Assembly: GCF_022829685.1 (NCBI RefSeq)
Contig: NZ_JAKSYE010000034.1
Location: 45,696-109,695 of the forward strand
Source of the DNA: Methylobacterium sp. E-045
Lineage (GTDB): Bacteria > Pseudomonadota > Alphaproteobacteria > Rhizobiales > Beijerinckiaceae
Length of the DNA stretch: 64,000 nucleotides
Reading direction: 5' to 3'
Shown here piece by piece: positions 52,214-60,961 of this stretch (position 1 is the first letter of the stretch; every line of letters starts with the position of its first letter). The notes below the pieces were generated by a model. The model saw nothing but the letters and a program-made list of their open reading frames with translations, did no database searches and was not told the origin of the DNA. Made by a program: the position numbers and the translations under genes.

Positions 52214-52696
52214 ATGACCATCGAGGTGCTCGCCGCCTTCGCGGCCCGAGCCTGTCTGATACTGCTGTTCCTGCCCTTCAGCGCCCTCGACAAGGTCCTG
52301 AACTTTCGCGCGGCGGTGGGTCAGGCCGGTCAAGCGACGGCCTCACGCCCGCTCGCGACGGCGCTGATCCTCGCCGGACTGTTTGTGGAGGTCGTGATGT
52401 CGCTCGGCGTAGTTACCGGTATCGCCGACCGCTTCGCCGCCTTCGTGCTCGCCGGCTACTGTGCGGTCACGGCGCTGCTCTGGAAACCATTCTGGCGCAA
52501 ACCGGATTTCCGCCTGCGCGGGCCTAGCGAGGGCCGCGAGACGTTCTGGGACTTCCTCAAGAACTTTGCCGTGGCGGGCGGCTTCCTCGCACTCGCCTGG
52601 AGCGGGCCGAGCGCGCAGGGCGTCGCGGCCTTCCTGCACGACCCATTCGGGTCGACCCACCCCTACACGCAGACAATTTCGGAGACGGTTCGATGA
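52214..52696 (+). CDS. DoxX-like membrane protein
   Basis: 160 residues from ATG 52214 with four membrane helices: VLAAFAARACLILLFLPFSALDKVLNF, ATALILAGLFVEVVMSLGVVTGI, RFAAFVLAGYCAVTALLW and NFAVAGGFLALAWSG. The pattern with the charged FRKPDFRLRG loop fits the DoxX/DoxD group, whose members are tied to quinone or sulfur oxidation in a few species. It starts an operon of four genes with overlaps or tiny gaps. An in-frame TTG 33 bases upstream is possible but less likely. Confidence 0.75.
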   Translation: MTIEVLAAFAARACLILLFLPFSALDKVLNFRAAVGQAGQATASRPLATALILAGLFVEVVMSLGVVTGIADRFAAFVLAGYCAVTALLWKPFWRKPDFRLRGPSEGRETFWDFLKNFAVAGGFLALAWSGPSAQGVAAFLHDPFGSTHPYTQTISETVR

Positions 52697-53145
52697 GCGA
52701 CGCGGGCGACAAGCCGACCGTGCCCTACTGGCACCTCTATACCGATGGGGACGGCATCAGCCGGCAGGTCCGCTGCACCATGACCAAGTTCCACCTCGCC
52801 TCGATGAAGCCGCCGGCCTCGCCGCAATGGCAGGGGGTCAAGCACCACGACGGCATGACCACGATGATCACGGTCCAGCCGGTCGGCTGGGAGGGGACGT
52901 GGCACGAGAACCCTGCACCGCAATGGATCATCCCCCTGAGCGGCCGCTGGTACGTCGAGTCCATGGACGGCACCCGGATCGAGATGGGGCCGGGCGAGAT
53001 CTCGTTCGGCGAGGATCAGGGCTGCGGCACGCGCGACGGCAAGACCGGCCACAAATCCGGAACGGTCGGCGACGCACCCGCCGTCCTGATGGTGGTGCAG
53101 TTCGACACGGCGCGCGAACGCACCACGCCCTGCCGGTTCGGTTGA
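52693..53145 (+). CDS. Cupin-like protein
   Basis: 150 residues. ATG 52693 overlaps the DoxX stop (ATGA). The single cupin barrel is recognisable by MTTMITVQPVGWEGTWHENPAPQWIIPLSGRWYVESMDGTRIEMGPGEISFGEDQG, which has the two cupin motifs in order, although the first has one histidine rather than two. The N-terminal part is YWHLYTDGDGISRQVRCTMTKFHL. Related proteins sit next to sugar dehydrogenases and lactonases; the activity is unknown. Confidence 0.75.
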   Translation: MSDAGDKPTVPYWHLYTDGDGISRQVRCTMTKFHLASMKPPASPQWQGVKHHDGMTTMITVQPVGWEGTWHENPAPQWIIPLSGRWYVESMDGTRIEMGPGEISFGEDQGCGTRDGKTGHKSGTVGDAPAVLMVVQFDTARERTTPCRFG

Positions 53146-53149
53146 GGCG

Positions 53150-54064
53150 ATGGAGGGAGTCGAGATCCACGATCCCCGGTTCCGGACCTACGTCCTCGAC
53201 AATGCCGGGCTGGAGGAGATCGCCGGCGGCTTCCGCTGGGTCGAGGGGCCGGTCTGGATGGGGGACTGGAACTGCCTTCTGTTCCAGGACCTGCCGCGCA
53301 ACCGCACCATGCGGTGGAGCGAGGCCGAGGGAGTCTCGGTCTATCGCGAACTCTCCGATTACGGGAACGGGCAGGCCCGCGACGGCGATGGGCGGCTCAT
53401 CACCTGCTCGCATCACGGCCGTTGCCTCTACCGGACCGAGCACGACGGGCGGGTGACGCGGCTCGTCGACCGCCATGCCGGCAAGCGGCTGAATGCGCCC
53501 AACGACGTCGTCGTGAAATCCGACGGGACGATCTGGTTCACCGACCCAGTCTACGGCATCGCCAACGATTACGAGGGAGGCCGGCAGGACTCCGAGCAGC
53601 CGCCCGCCCTCTACCGCTTCGACCCCACGACCGGTGCGATCCGCATCGCCGCCGGCGATTTCGACGGGCCGAACGGTCTCGCCTTCTCGCCGGACGAGCG
53701 GCGGCTCTACGTCTCCGAAACCGGCGACCAGAGCCGTCCGGCGCCGCGACAGCACATCCGCGTGTTCGACGTCGGCGCGAATGGCATCCTCACCGGCGGC
53801 GACATTTTCCACAGGATCGATCCGGGCTATTGCGACGGCATGAAGGTCGACGAGGACGGCAACGTCTGGTCGAGCGCCGCGGACGGCGTCCACTGCCTCT
53901 CACCGGAGGGGCAGCTCCTCGGCAAGGTGCGGGTGCCCTACCGGGTCTCCAACTTGGCTTGGGGCGGGGTGCACCGGAACCGCCTGTTCATCGCCGGCTC
54001 GCAGCGTGTGTACGCGATCTTCCTCAACCGCCGCGGCGCGCCGCTGCCCGGAGCCGGCCGTTGA
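53150..54064 (+). CDS. SMP-30/gluconolactonase family protein (cytosolic)
   Basis: 304 residues. The propeller signatures are clear: EEIAGGFRWVEGPVWMGDWNCLLFQDLPRNRTMRW (metal Glu in WVEGPVW), RDGDGRLITCSHHGRCLYR, LNAPNDVVVKSDGTIWFTDPVYGI (Asn ligand), DGPNGLAFSPDERRLYVSETGD and CDGMKVDEDGNVWSSAADGVHCLSPEG (Asp ligand). It hydrolyses aldonolactones. No signal peptide is seen, in contrast to the homologue at 35132. It is followed by a VOC gene overlapping its stop, and the product of the divergent GMC enzyme may be its lactone substrate (inference). Confidence 0.92.
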   Translation: MEGVEIHDPRFRTYVLDNAGLEEIAGGFRWVEGPVWMGDWNCLLFQDLPRNRTMRWSEAEGVSVYRELSDYGNGQARDGDGRLITCSHHGRCLYRTEHDGRVTRLVDRHAGKRLNAPNDVVVKSDGTIWFTDPVYGIANDYEGGRQDSEQPPALYRFDPTTGAIRIAAGDFDGPNGLAFSPDERRLYVSETGDQSRPAPRQHIRVFDVGANGILTGGDIFHRIDPGYCDGMKVDEDGNVWSSAADGVHCLSPEGQLLGKVRVPYRVSNLAWGGVHRNRLFIAGSQRVYAIFLNRRGAPLPGAGR

Positions 54065-54825
54065 CGGCTCTTCGGATCGCCGCGATCCGGCTCCTCTGCC
54101 CGGATCCAGCCGCGACCGCCGCCTTCTACGCGGCCGCCTTCGGGGCCACCGTCGCCTCCGACGGAGCGCGCCTTGCACTCGGAGCACAGACGATCGAACT
54201 CGTGCCCGCCTCGGACCCTGCGGCCAAGTTCCCGCCCTCTAACAGCACCGACTTCCAGCACTGCGCCCTCGTCGTCTCGGACATGGACGCGGCCTATGCG
54301 CATCTGTGCGGGATGCCCAGCTGGACGCCGATCTCGCGGGCCGGGCCGGAGCGGCTGCCGGCGGCTTCAGGCGGTGTTAGCGCGTTCAAGTTCCGCGACC
54401 CCGACGGGCACCCGCTCGAACTGCTGGCCTTCCCGCCCGACGCCGTGCCGCCGGTCTGGCGCGGGCGATCGGGTCTGGTCCTCGGCATCGATCATACCGC
54501 CATCACCGTGGCCGATACGGAGCGCGCCGTCGCCTTCTATGTCGGCCTCGATTTCAAGGTCACGAGCAGGAGCCTGAACCGGGGCTCGGAGCAAGCCCGC
54601 CTGGACGCCATCGATGATCCGGTGGTCGAGGTCACGAGCCTCACTCTTCCCGGCGGGGCGCCGCCCCATCTCGAGCTTCTCTGCTACCGCGCGCCTGGTT
54701 CAATTCTCCGAAACTGCCCCGATGGCTCTCCCTTCGCCACTCGCATCGTCCTGACTGGACAAACAGATCGTTACGATCCAGACGGGCACAGGATAATAAC
54801 TGATATTTTAGGCCCAAAAATTTAA
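54061..54825 (+). CDS. Two-domain VOC (glyoxalase/bleomycin-resistance) protein
   Basis: 254 residues from TTG 54061, which overlaps the SMP-30 stop and has GGAG about 7 bases upstream. Two VOC domains are seen: the first with ALRIAAIRLLCPDPAATAAFYAAAFGA and FKFRDPDGHPLELLAF (metal Glu), the second with GIDHTAITVADTERAVAFYVGLDFKV and HLELLCYR. The fold supports isomerases, dioxygenases and fosfomycin-type resistance enzymes. As the last gene of a DoxX-cupin-lactonase operon it probably acts on the same unknown substrate. The C-terminal ~30 codons are less GC-rich. Confidence 0.82.
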   Translation: MTALRIAAIRLLCPDPAATAAFYAAAFGATVASDGARLALGAQTIELVPASDPAAKFPPSNSTDFQHCALVVSDMDAAYAHLCGMPSWTPISRAGPERLPAASGGVSAFKFRDPDGHPLELLAFPPDAVPPVWRGRSGLVLGIDHTAITVADTERAVAFYVGLDFKVTSRSLNRGSEQARLDAIDDPVVEVTSLTLPGGAPPHLELLCYRAPGSILRNCPDGSPFATRIVLTGQTDRYDPDGHRIITDILGPKI

Positions 54826-55248
54826 TGACCTATTATATAAATGGATTGTTTTATTGATTTCCTGCAATGTATGCATGGCATCGATTTTGCAGTGCTTCCA
54901 AAGCAGTGAAAATCTTAGTGTCGTCTGCAATGTCAAGCGACTATTCGCGACATCGCAGATGAAGGTCTGGAAACGGAGCAATGCCGTTATAAACCGCAAT
55001 TCATGCGAACGTCCGGTTTCTGGACGCGGCTTCCCAATAGCGGACTAGCTGTAATCCACCCAGCCCGGTCGTACTCTCCATCCCGCTGAGTGACCTGAAA
55101 GCGGACGTTCCGAAAGCCCGAGAAGGGTCAGATTCGGCTGTTCATCAAGGTTCGCTTCACCGATGGCCGTCTGGATGTGGATCGGCGTCGAAGCATGCCC
55201 CTATGAGAAGCGCCGCCATGTCTCTGACCCAACAACAAGATCCAAGAT
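54826..55248. other. AT-rich, gene-free stretch
   Basis: No gene is supported. The first ~150 bases are AT-rich (TATTATATAAATGGATTGTTTTATTG), unlike the rest. CCTGAAAGCGGAC near 55087, with GTCGTAC about 20 bases before it, recurs from 45980. These point to relic mobile DNA. Confidence 0.4.
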
Positions 55249-55790
55249 TTGGATGGGGTCACGATCGTCGTCGATTGTGACCCCATCTCATGCGAAAATT
55301 TGCTCGATTTAGCAATGACCTACGCAGAGTTGTGGGTAGGGGTCATGCTGCGGGTTCATCCGGAGCCTGTTCTCATGGAAGTCTTCCGAGCGCACACCTT
55401 GCCTTCACTCGACGCAGCCTTCTACGGCAGGCTGCTAAGCCCGCGCTCCAATCCTGCTCGACGCAAGACATTCGCGCTCACCGGATAGAATGCCGTCATT
55501 GCAGCTTTGCGGCAGCTTGCTGTCACCGGATCCCTCAATGGGCTCGCCGAGTGGGCCGACCAACTCGCCGCGGTCGAGGTCCCGCAAAAGGCTGATCAGG
55601 ACCGCCTCGACAGCGTTTTGTGTGCGCTTATCGCGCCTACTTTCGCTCACCCAACCACACAGCCAGTTTTTATGATTGGGGATCGCTTCTCGGGCTACAT
55701 TATTGCACCAGCCAGCGAGGCTTGTTCGAACTCACTTCGAGCGGGGCTGCTCTCCTCTCTCGCTTCCCCGCCGACCTGGATACTCATTGA
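55249..55790 (+). pseudogene. Decayed DUF429-like gene
   Basis: One frame shows a C-terminal part that resembles DUF429 proteins: ADQDRLDSVLCALIAP ... MIGDRFSGYIIAPASEACSNSLRAG. Upstream in the same frame VLMEVFRAHTLPSLDAAFYGR fits the EVYP/ATL segment of that family, but an in-frame TAG at 55486-55488 interrupts it. Both ends fade into unrelated sequence. DUF429 proteins are predicted nucleases of unknown role. I call it a relic with moderate confidence. Confidence 0.45.
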
Positions 55791-55803
55791 TAGGGACCGG
55801 GGT

Positions 55804-56754
55804 TCAGCTGGGAGCGGACAGCGCGCTCTTCGCCAGCAACATGTGGACTCCCTTGTTGCCATCGACCGTCTGCGTGATGCGGAGGTTCCCGGCGAGCGAG
55901 CACAGCATGTAGGCCTGATTGCGGGTTAGCCCGCTGCGGGCGCAGACGTGATGGACCATCTCGCGCACCGCCTGACGCATGGCCTCGTCGAGGTTCTCAT
56001 GCAGGCCGATCGTCATGAGGTCGGTCGGGGTCTCGGCGAAGGGCCAGGAGAAGCCCAAATCCTTGCGCACGGTGAGACGGAAGGTCCCTGAAAGGCCCGT
56101 CTCGAGGGCGGTGATGCAGACCTCGCCGTCGCCCTGCACGCCGTGGCCGTCGCCGGCATAGAATCCGGCCCCCGGGTTGAAGACCGGCAGATACAGCGAC
56201 GTGCCGACCTTGAGCTCCTTGTTGTCCATGTTCCCGCCGAACGCGCGGGGGACCGGAGAACCGACCCTGCCCCAGGCCGCGGGAGGCGCCGTGCCCATGA
56301 TCCCGAAGAAGGGGTCGAGGGGCAATTCCGCGCCCCAGGGCAGGATCGCGACACCGCGGGCGACGTCGATGTCGGGATGGATCGTTTCGTAGTCGGTGAA
56401 CTCGTCCGGCAGAGTGCCGAGCAACGGCAGGATCGCCACAAAGCCCCAATCCATGCGGAATTTCAGATCGAGAATGTCGACCTGGAGCACGTCGCCGGGT
56501 TCCGCTCCGCGGACATGGACCGGACCGGTGACGAAATGCGGCCCGGGACCGGAGGCCAGGGTGTCGAGGGCGGCGAGATAATCGGCGGGGACCCTGGCCG
56601 GGTCGGGATGGAGCGATTCCTTTCCGCCGGCCGGAAACGAATGCAGCGTGACGGTGTCGCCGGATTCGATCTCCAGGACCGGCGGCAGCGCGGCGTCGAA
56701 GTAGCCGAGCACCATCGTGTCGGGAGTCGCGGGAATTTCGTGATGCGTCGACAT
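55804..56754 (-). CDS. Acetamidase/formamidase family protein (FmdA/AmdA)
   Basis: 316 residues from ATG 56754, which has GAGGA about 6 bases upstream. The family sequence is evident: SGDTVTLHSFPAGG, DTLASGPGPHFVTGPVHVRGAEPGDVLQVDIL, GVAILPWGAELPLDPFFGIMGTAPPAAWGRVGSPVPRAFGGNMDNKEL, GAGFYAGDGHGVQGDGEVCITALETGLSGTFRLTVRKD and LTRNQAYMLCSLAGNLRITQTVDGNKGVHMLLAKSAL. It hydrolyses formamide or acetamide to ammonia and acid. It lies 34 bases after urtE on the same strand, like the fmd amide loci of methylotrophs where the transporter and formamidase are grouped. Confidence 0.92.
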   Translation of the reverse strand: MSTHHEIPATPDTMVLGYFDAALPPVLEIESGDTVTLHSFPAGGKESLHPDPARVPADYLAALDTLASGPGPHFVTGPVHVRGAEPGDVLQVDILDLKFRMDWGFVAILPLLGTLPDEFTDYETIHPDIDVARGVAILPWGAELPLDPFFGIMGTAPPAAWGRVGSPVPRAFGGNMDNKELKVGTSLYLPVFNPGAGFYAGDGHGVQGDGEVCITALETGLSGTFRLTVRKDLGFSWPFAETPTDLMTIGLHENLDEAMRQAVREMVHHVCARSGLTRNQAYMLCSLAGNLRITQTVDGNKGVHMLLAKSALSAPS

Positions 56755-56788
56755 AAGCAATCCTCTTCGAGATCTGATGTGCGGCGGG

Positions 56789-57517
56789 TCAGACGGCGAT
56801 GTGCCGGGACAAAGTGGCGTGGTCCAAGGTGTCCCGCGTGCCCCGTTCGACCGCGCTGCCCCGCGAGAGCACGACGAAGGAATCGGCAAGCCGGACGGCG
56901 AATTCGAGATACTGCTCCACCAGGAGCACGGTGATCCGACCCTTCAGTCCCTCGATCACCGCCTCGATCGCTGTGACGATGGAGGGTTGGATGCCCTCCG
57001 TGGGCTCATCGAGGAGGATCAACCGGGGACGGGTGCTGAGCGCGCGGGCGATGGCGAGCTGTTGCTGCTGGCCGCCCGAGAGATTCCCTCCCGGGCGGCT
57101 CCACAGGTCGCGCAGGGCCGGGAACAGGGCGACGGCCTCATCCACGGCGTCGGTGCGGTCCAGGCCATGCGCCCGGGCGGCGACGCGCAGGTTCTCCGCC
57201 ACGGTGAGGTCCGCGAAGATCTCGCGCCCCTGGGGCACGATCGCGAGGCCCGCCCGCGCTCGCCGGTCTGGCGACAGTTCGGTGATATCGGTCTCGCCGA
57301 GAATGATGCGTCCGCGGCTTATAGGGATCAGTCCGGCGAGACAGCGCAGTAGCGTGGTCTTGCCAGCGCCGTTACGCCCGAGCACCGCCAAGCAGGAGCC
57401 GGGCTCGATGCAGAAGTCCACTTTCCGCAGCACTTGCGCGCTGCCGTAATGCTGGTCGAGGCCGGTCACGGTCAGGCCCACCGGGCCCGGTGGGAGAGAG
57501 TGGGAGACATCGCTCAT
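56789..57517 (-). CDS. urtE: Urea/amide ABC transporter ATP-binding protein UrtE
   Basis: 242 residues, branched-chain-type ABC ATPase (LivF-like): GLDQHYGSAQVLRKVDF, Walker A GRNGAGKTTLLR, QGREIFADLTVAENLRVAAR, signature NLSGGQQQQLAIARAL, Walker B LILLDEPTEGIQPS and VLLVEQYLEFAVRLAD. The IQPSIV and GQQQQLAI details fit UrtE rather than LivF. It overlaps urtD by four bases. The adjacent formamidase suggests that substrates are urea and short amides. Confidence 0.93.
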   Translation of the reverse strand: MSDVSHSLPPGPVGLTVTGLDQHYGSAQVLRKVDFCIEPGSCLAVLGRNGAGKTTLLRCLAGLIPISRGRIILGETDITELSPDRRARAGLAIVPQGREIFADLTVAENLRVAARAHGLDRTDAVDEAVALFPALRDLWSRPGGNLSGGQQQQLAIARALSTRPRLILLDEPTEGIQPSIVTAIEAVIEGLKGRITVLLVEQYLEFAVRLADSFVVLSRGSAVERGTRDTLDHATLSRHIAV

Positions 57518-58224
57518 CGGCCGAGAAACACCTCGATGACTCGCGTATCCGCACGCGCTCCAGCCATCCCACCCTCGAACAGGGTGCGGCCTTCGTGCAG
57601 CACGGTGACCCGGTCGGCGATCGCCTCTACGAAGGCCATGTCGTGTTCGATCACCAGGATTGCCCGGTCAGGGCGGCGCAGCGATTGGATCAGGTCGGCG
57701 GTCCGCACGGTCTCGGCATCGGACATTCCCGCCACGGGCTCGTCGAGGAGGACCAGCCTCGGACGGGAAGCGAGCACCATTCCGATCTCGAGCCATTGCT
57801 TCTCCCCATGCGCCAGGGAGCCCGCGAGCGAGTCCGCGCGCGCCTCCAACCCGGTCTCGGCGAGAGAAGTTGCGACGCTGTCGGATCGCTCGGTGGTCGG
57901 GCAGTCGAGGCCGCAGCCGATCTCCAGGTTCTCGCGCACGGTGAGGGCGGGAAAGACGCTGGGCTTCTGGAACTTGCGACGGACGCCGGCACGGGCGATC
58001 TGCGCCTCCGAGCGCCGGGTCAGGTCGAGATCGTCGCCGAGCAGGATGCGGCCCGACATCGGCTTGGCGATGCCGGTGATGGCATCGAGAAGGGTGGTCT
58101 TCCCGGCGCCGTTGGGTCCGATCACGGCCCGGACCTCACCGGGATCAATGGCCAGGGACAGGCCGTCTAGAGCGCGGAACCGTCCGAACACGACGCTCAG
58201 GTTCTCGATGACCAAGGCGCTCAT
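57514..58224 (-). CDS. urtD: Urea/amide ABC transporter ATP-binding protein UrtD
   Basis: 236 residues, LivG-like ATPase: LVIENLSVVFGRFRALDGLSLAIDPGEVRAVIGPNGAGKTTLLDAITG, RAGVRRKFQKPSVFPALTVRENLEIG, SLAHGEKQWLEIGMVLASRPRLVLLDEPVAGMSD and VIEHDMAFVEAIADRVTVLHEG. The signature-region form LAHGEKQWLEIGM is typical of UrtD. The gene starts at 58224 and its ATG overlaps the urtC stop, so translation is coupled. Confidence 0.94.
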   Translation of the reverse strand: MSALVIENLSVVFGRFRALDGLSLAIDPGEVRAVIGPNGAGKTTLLDAITGIAKPMSGRILLGDDLDLTRRSEAQIARAGVRRKFQKPSVFPALTVRENLEIGCGLDCPTTERSDSVATSLAETGLEARADSLAGSLAHGEKQWLEIGMVLASRPRLVLLDEPVAGMSDAETVRTADLIQSLRRPDRAILVIEHDMAFVEAIADRVTVLHEGRTLFEGGMAGARADTRVIEVFLGR

Positions 58225-59333
58225 CCGAGCCCCCCTCCCCGCCGCAGCCAGGTCGGCTTGAGGCGCAGGGTCGCGAGGTCGAGAAGGCCGTTCGGCAGCC
58301 CCAGCACCACGACCAGGACGAGGCCCGACAGGATGAAAGGCCAGGCCTCCGGCATCGCGGCGCTCAGCCAGAATTTGAGGGCGTTGACCGCCACGGCGCC
58401 GATCACCGCGCCGCCGAGCCGGCCCATCCCGCCGATGGCGACCCAGACCGCGATCTCGATGGAGAGGTCGGGGCTCAGGACCCTCGGGTTGATGATGCCG
58501 ACCTGGGGCACGTAGAGGATCCCGGCCAAGGCCGCGATCATCGCCGAGAGGCACCAGATCCCCAGCTTGAGCCGTGTCGTGCTGTAGCCGAGGGTGCGCA
58601 GGCGGGCCTCGTCGTCGCGACAGGCGAGCATGCGCCGGCCGATGCGGCCGACCACCAGGGCCCGTGCGCCCGCAAGGACCAGGGCCAGAGCCAGGAGAGT
58701 GGCGACGGCCAGTCCGGTGACGACGCCGGGCGCCCCGATGGGATGGCCGAACAGAAGGGGGAACCCGGTCATGCCGTTGTTGCCGCCGAGCCCGGTATCG
58801 TTCCGGAACATCAGCAGCATGGCGACATAAACCAGGGCCTGGCTGATGATCGAGAAGTAGACGCCGTTCACCCGCGAGCGGAACGAGGCATAGCCGAACA
58901 CGAAGGCGATGGCGGCCGACAGAACCAGGGCCACGACCAGGGCATACGGCGCGCTCGTGAGGCCGGACCAGTAGAGCGGCAGGGTCTTCCAACCCATGAA
59001 CTGCATCAGGTCCGGCGCCACGCCGGTGACGGCATAGGCGTGGGACAGGAGGTGCATCGCGCAGACATAGCCGCCGACGGCGAAGAACAGGCCGTGACCG
59101 AGGCTGAGGATGCCGAGATAGCCCCAGACCAGATCAAGGGAGACGGCGAGGATCGCGAAGGCCGCGAACTGCCCGACCATGTTCACGAGATAGGGGGCCG
59201 GCTGCAGCAGGACGATGACGAGGGCGGCGGACAGGACGAGGGCGATCACCCCCGCCAGAAGCGGATCGCCTCCCAGGCCGGGGACGAAGCGGCGGGACGC
59301 CGTCACGGGCAAGGTCTCGACGGCCCCTCTCAT
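58221..59333 (-). CDS. urtC: Urea/amide ABC transporter permease UrtC
   Basis: 370 residues, LivM-like permease with about ten helices. Family features: LVWGYLGILSLGHGLFFAVGGYVCAMHLL, YFSIISQALVYVAMLLMFRNDTGLGGNNGMTGF, RDDEARLRTLGYSTTRLKLGIWCLSAMIAALAGILYVPQVGIINPRVLSPDLSIEIAVWVAIGGMGRLGGAVIGA. It forms the membrane channel with UrtB. The start at 59333 overlaps the urtB stop by four bases. Confidence 0.94.
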   Translation of the reverse strand: MRGAVETLPVTASRRFVPGLGGDPLLAGVIALVLSAALVIVLLQPAPYLVNMVGQFAAFAILAVSLDLVWGYLGILSLGHGLFFAVGGYVCAMHLLSHAYAVTGVAPDLMQFMGWKTLPLYWSGLTSAPYALVVALVLSAAIAFVFGYASFRSRVNGVYFSIISQALVYVAMLLMFRNDTGLGGNNGMTGFPLLFGHPIGAPGVVTGLAVATLLALALVLAGARALVVGRIGRRMLACRDDEARLRTLGYSTTRLKLGIWCLSAMIAALAGILYVPQVGIINPRVLSPDLSIEIAVWVAIGGMGRLGGAVIGAVAVNALKFWLSAAMPEAWPFILSGLVLVVVLGLPNGLLDLATLRLKPTWLRRGGGLG

Positions 59334-60961
59334 CGCCGCCGCCTCACGGCGAACAGGCCTTCGGGCCGGCGCTGGAGGAACAGGATGATGCCGGCGAGCA
59401 CGATCACCTTGGCGGCGACCGCGCCGTAGAACGGCTCGATCAGCACGTTGGCTCCGCCGATGCCGAGCGCGGCCACAAGGGTGCCGACGACCGTGCCGAC
59501 GCCGCCGAGCACCACCACCATGAAGCTGTCGACGATGAAGGTCGCCCCCATGCCGGGATTGACGCTGTAGATCGGGCACAGGGCCACGCCGGCGAGCCCG
59601 GCCAGTCCCGAGCCGAAGCCGAAGGCGAGGCGGTCGACCCGTCGGGTCCTGATGCCGAGGCAGGCCGCTATGTCGCGATTCTGCGTGACCGCCCGGATGT
59701 CGAGGCCGAGCGGGGTGCGCTTGAGGATCAGCAGCGTCAGCACCAGCGTGGCGGCGGCGAAGGCGATGGCGAAGAGCCGGTTCCAGGTGACGATGAAATC
59801 GGCGTAGAGCGGCACCCCGCCGCTCACGTAGGACGGCATGCCGAACTGCAGGTTCTGCGATCCGAAGGCCACGCGGACGAGGTTGATCAGGAACAGGCTC
59901 ACCGCCCAAGTGGCGAGCAGGCTCATGAGCGGTCGGCGATAGAGGTGGCGCAGGATCAGCGCCTCGATGAGGATTCCCACCAGCGCAGCGGCGAGGAACG
60001 CCACGGGGATCGCCGCGACGAGGTAGAGGTCGAGGAAGCCCGGAGCGAACCGGCGGAACGTCTCCTGCACGCCGTAGGCGGCATAGGCGCCGACCATGAT
60101 GAACTCGCCCTGGGCGAGGTTGATCACCCCCATCAGCCCGAAGATGATCGCCAGCCCGGCTGCGGCCATGAACAGGATGCTGGCGAAGCTCAAGCCATTG
60201 TAGAGCAGTGCGAGGCCGTTGCCGATCCACACCGCCCGTTCGACCCGGGCGATCCCGACGTCCAGAGCCGCGCGGAAGGCAGGGTCCCCGCGATAGGCGG
60301 GATCGCTCTTCAGGGCGGAGAGCCGCGAGACCGCGGCACCCGACGGCGCGTCGGCTACGGCTGAGATCGCCGCGAGGCGCCGCACCGGGTCGGGCGAGGA
60401 CAGGGCGGCCCCCTGTGCGGCGGTGCCGATCGCCGCCTTCAGACCTGGATCGCGCTCATTCTCCTGGGCCCGAGCCAGCACCGCATCGGGCACGCCGGCC
60501 ATGCGGCGTTCGACGGCCGCCAGCCCCTTGGACCGAAGCTCCACGGTCTCGCCCGCCACCAGCGTCGCGATGCCGAGGGCGGTCTCGACGAGGGCGCGCT
60601 GGCGCAGGCCGAGCACCGGCGAACGTCCGCCGTCAGCCGGACGAACGGCGCCGCTCGCGACCTCACGCCCGTCCGATGCCCCAATCCGATCGAGTAGGAT
60701 CGCCGTATCGCCGAGACAGACGAGACGTCTTTCCAACAAGCCGCGCAGGAGGAGGCCCGCCGCGGCGAGATCGTCGACCGCGTCCTCGCCGCTCGACCGG
60801 ATGAGCGCATCCAGCGCTCTGCTCTGCGCTGCGCCGTCGCCGCACAGGCTGACGGCGAAACCCGCGCGGTCGTGGACGGGCGTCCCTCCGCTTGCCGGCT
60901 GCACCAGACCCGCAACGACCAGGAAGGCACTCAATATCCAAAATCTCACGCCCTCACCCAT
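59330..60961 (-). CDS. urtB: Urea/amide ABC transporter permease UrtB
   Basis: 543 residues. A signal peptide (RFWILSAFLVVAGLVQPASGG) and a helical N-terminal domain of about 230 residues (repeated ALxALK and PVRRLAAISAV patterns) are followed by the LivH-like permease: LFMAAAGLAIIFGLMGVINLAQGEFIMVGAYAAYGVQETF, RPLMSLLATWAVSLFLINLVRVAFGSQN, RDIAACLGIRTRRVDRLAFGFGSGLAGLAGVAL and GVGTVVGTLVAALGIGGANVLIEPFYGAVAAKVIVL. The long periplasmic domain is usual for UrtB. ATG 60961 overlaps the urtA stop. Confidence 0.94.
   Translation of the reverse strand: MGEGVRFWILSAFLVVAGLVQPASGGTPVHDRAGFAVSLCGDGAAQSRALDALIRSSGEDAVDDLAAAGLLLRGLLERRLVCLGDTAILLDRIGASDGREVASGAVRPADGGRSPVLGLRQRALVETALGIATLVAGETVELRSKGLAAVERRMAGVPDAVLARAQENERDPGLKAAIGTAAQGAALSSPDPVRRLAAISAVADAPSGAAVSRLSALKSDPAYRGDPAFRAALDVGIARVERAVWIGNGLALLYNGLSFASILFMAAAGLAIIFGLMGVINLAQGEFIMVGAYAAYGVQETFRRFAPGFLDLYLVAAIPVAFLAAALVGILIEALILRHLYRRPLMSLLATWAVSLFLINLVRVAFGSQNLQFGMPSYVSGGVPLYADFIVTWNRLFAIAFAAATLVLTLLILKRTPLGLDIRAVTQNRDIAACLGIRTRRVDRLAFGFGSGLAGLAGVALCPIYSVNPGMGATFIVDSFMVVVLGGVGTVVGTLVAALGIGGANVLIEPFYGAVAAKVIVLAGIILFLQRRPEGLFAVRRRR

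Noticed and set aside
55507..55929. An intact 140-codon gene
   Set aside because: It begins in the middle of a DUF429-like domain, follows an in-frame stop and runs into the formamidase gene; it is a relic.
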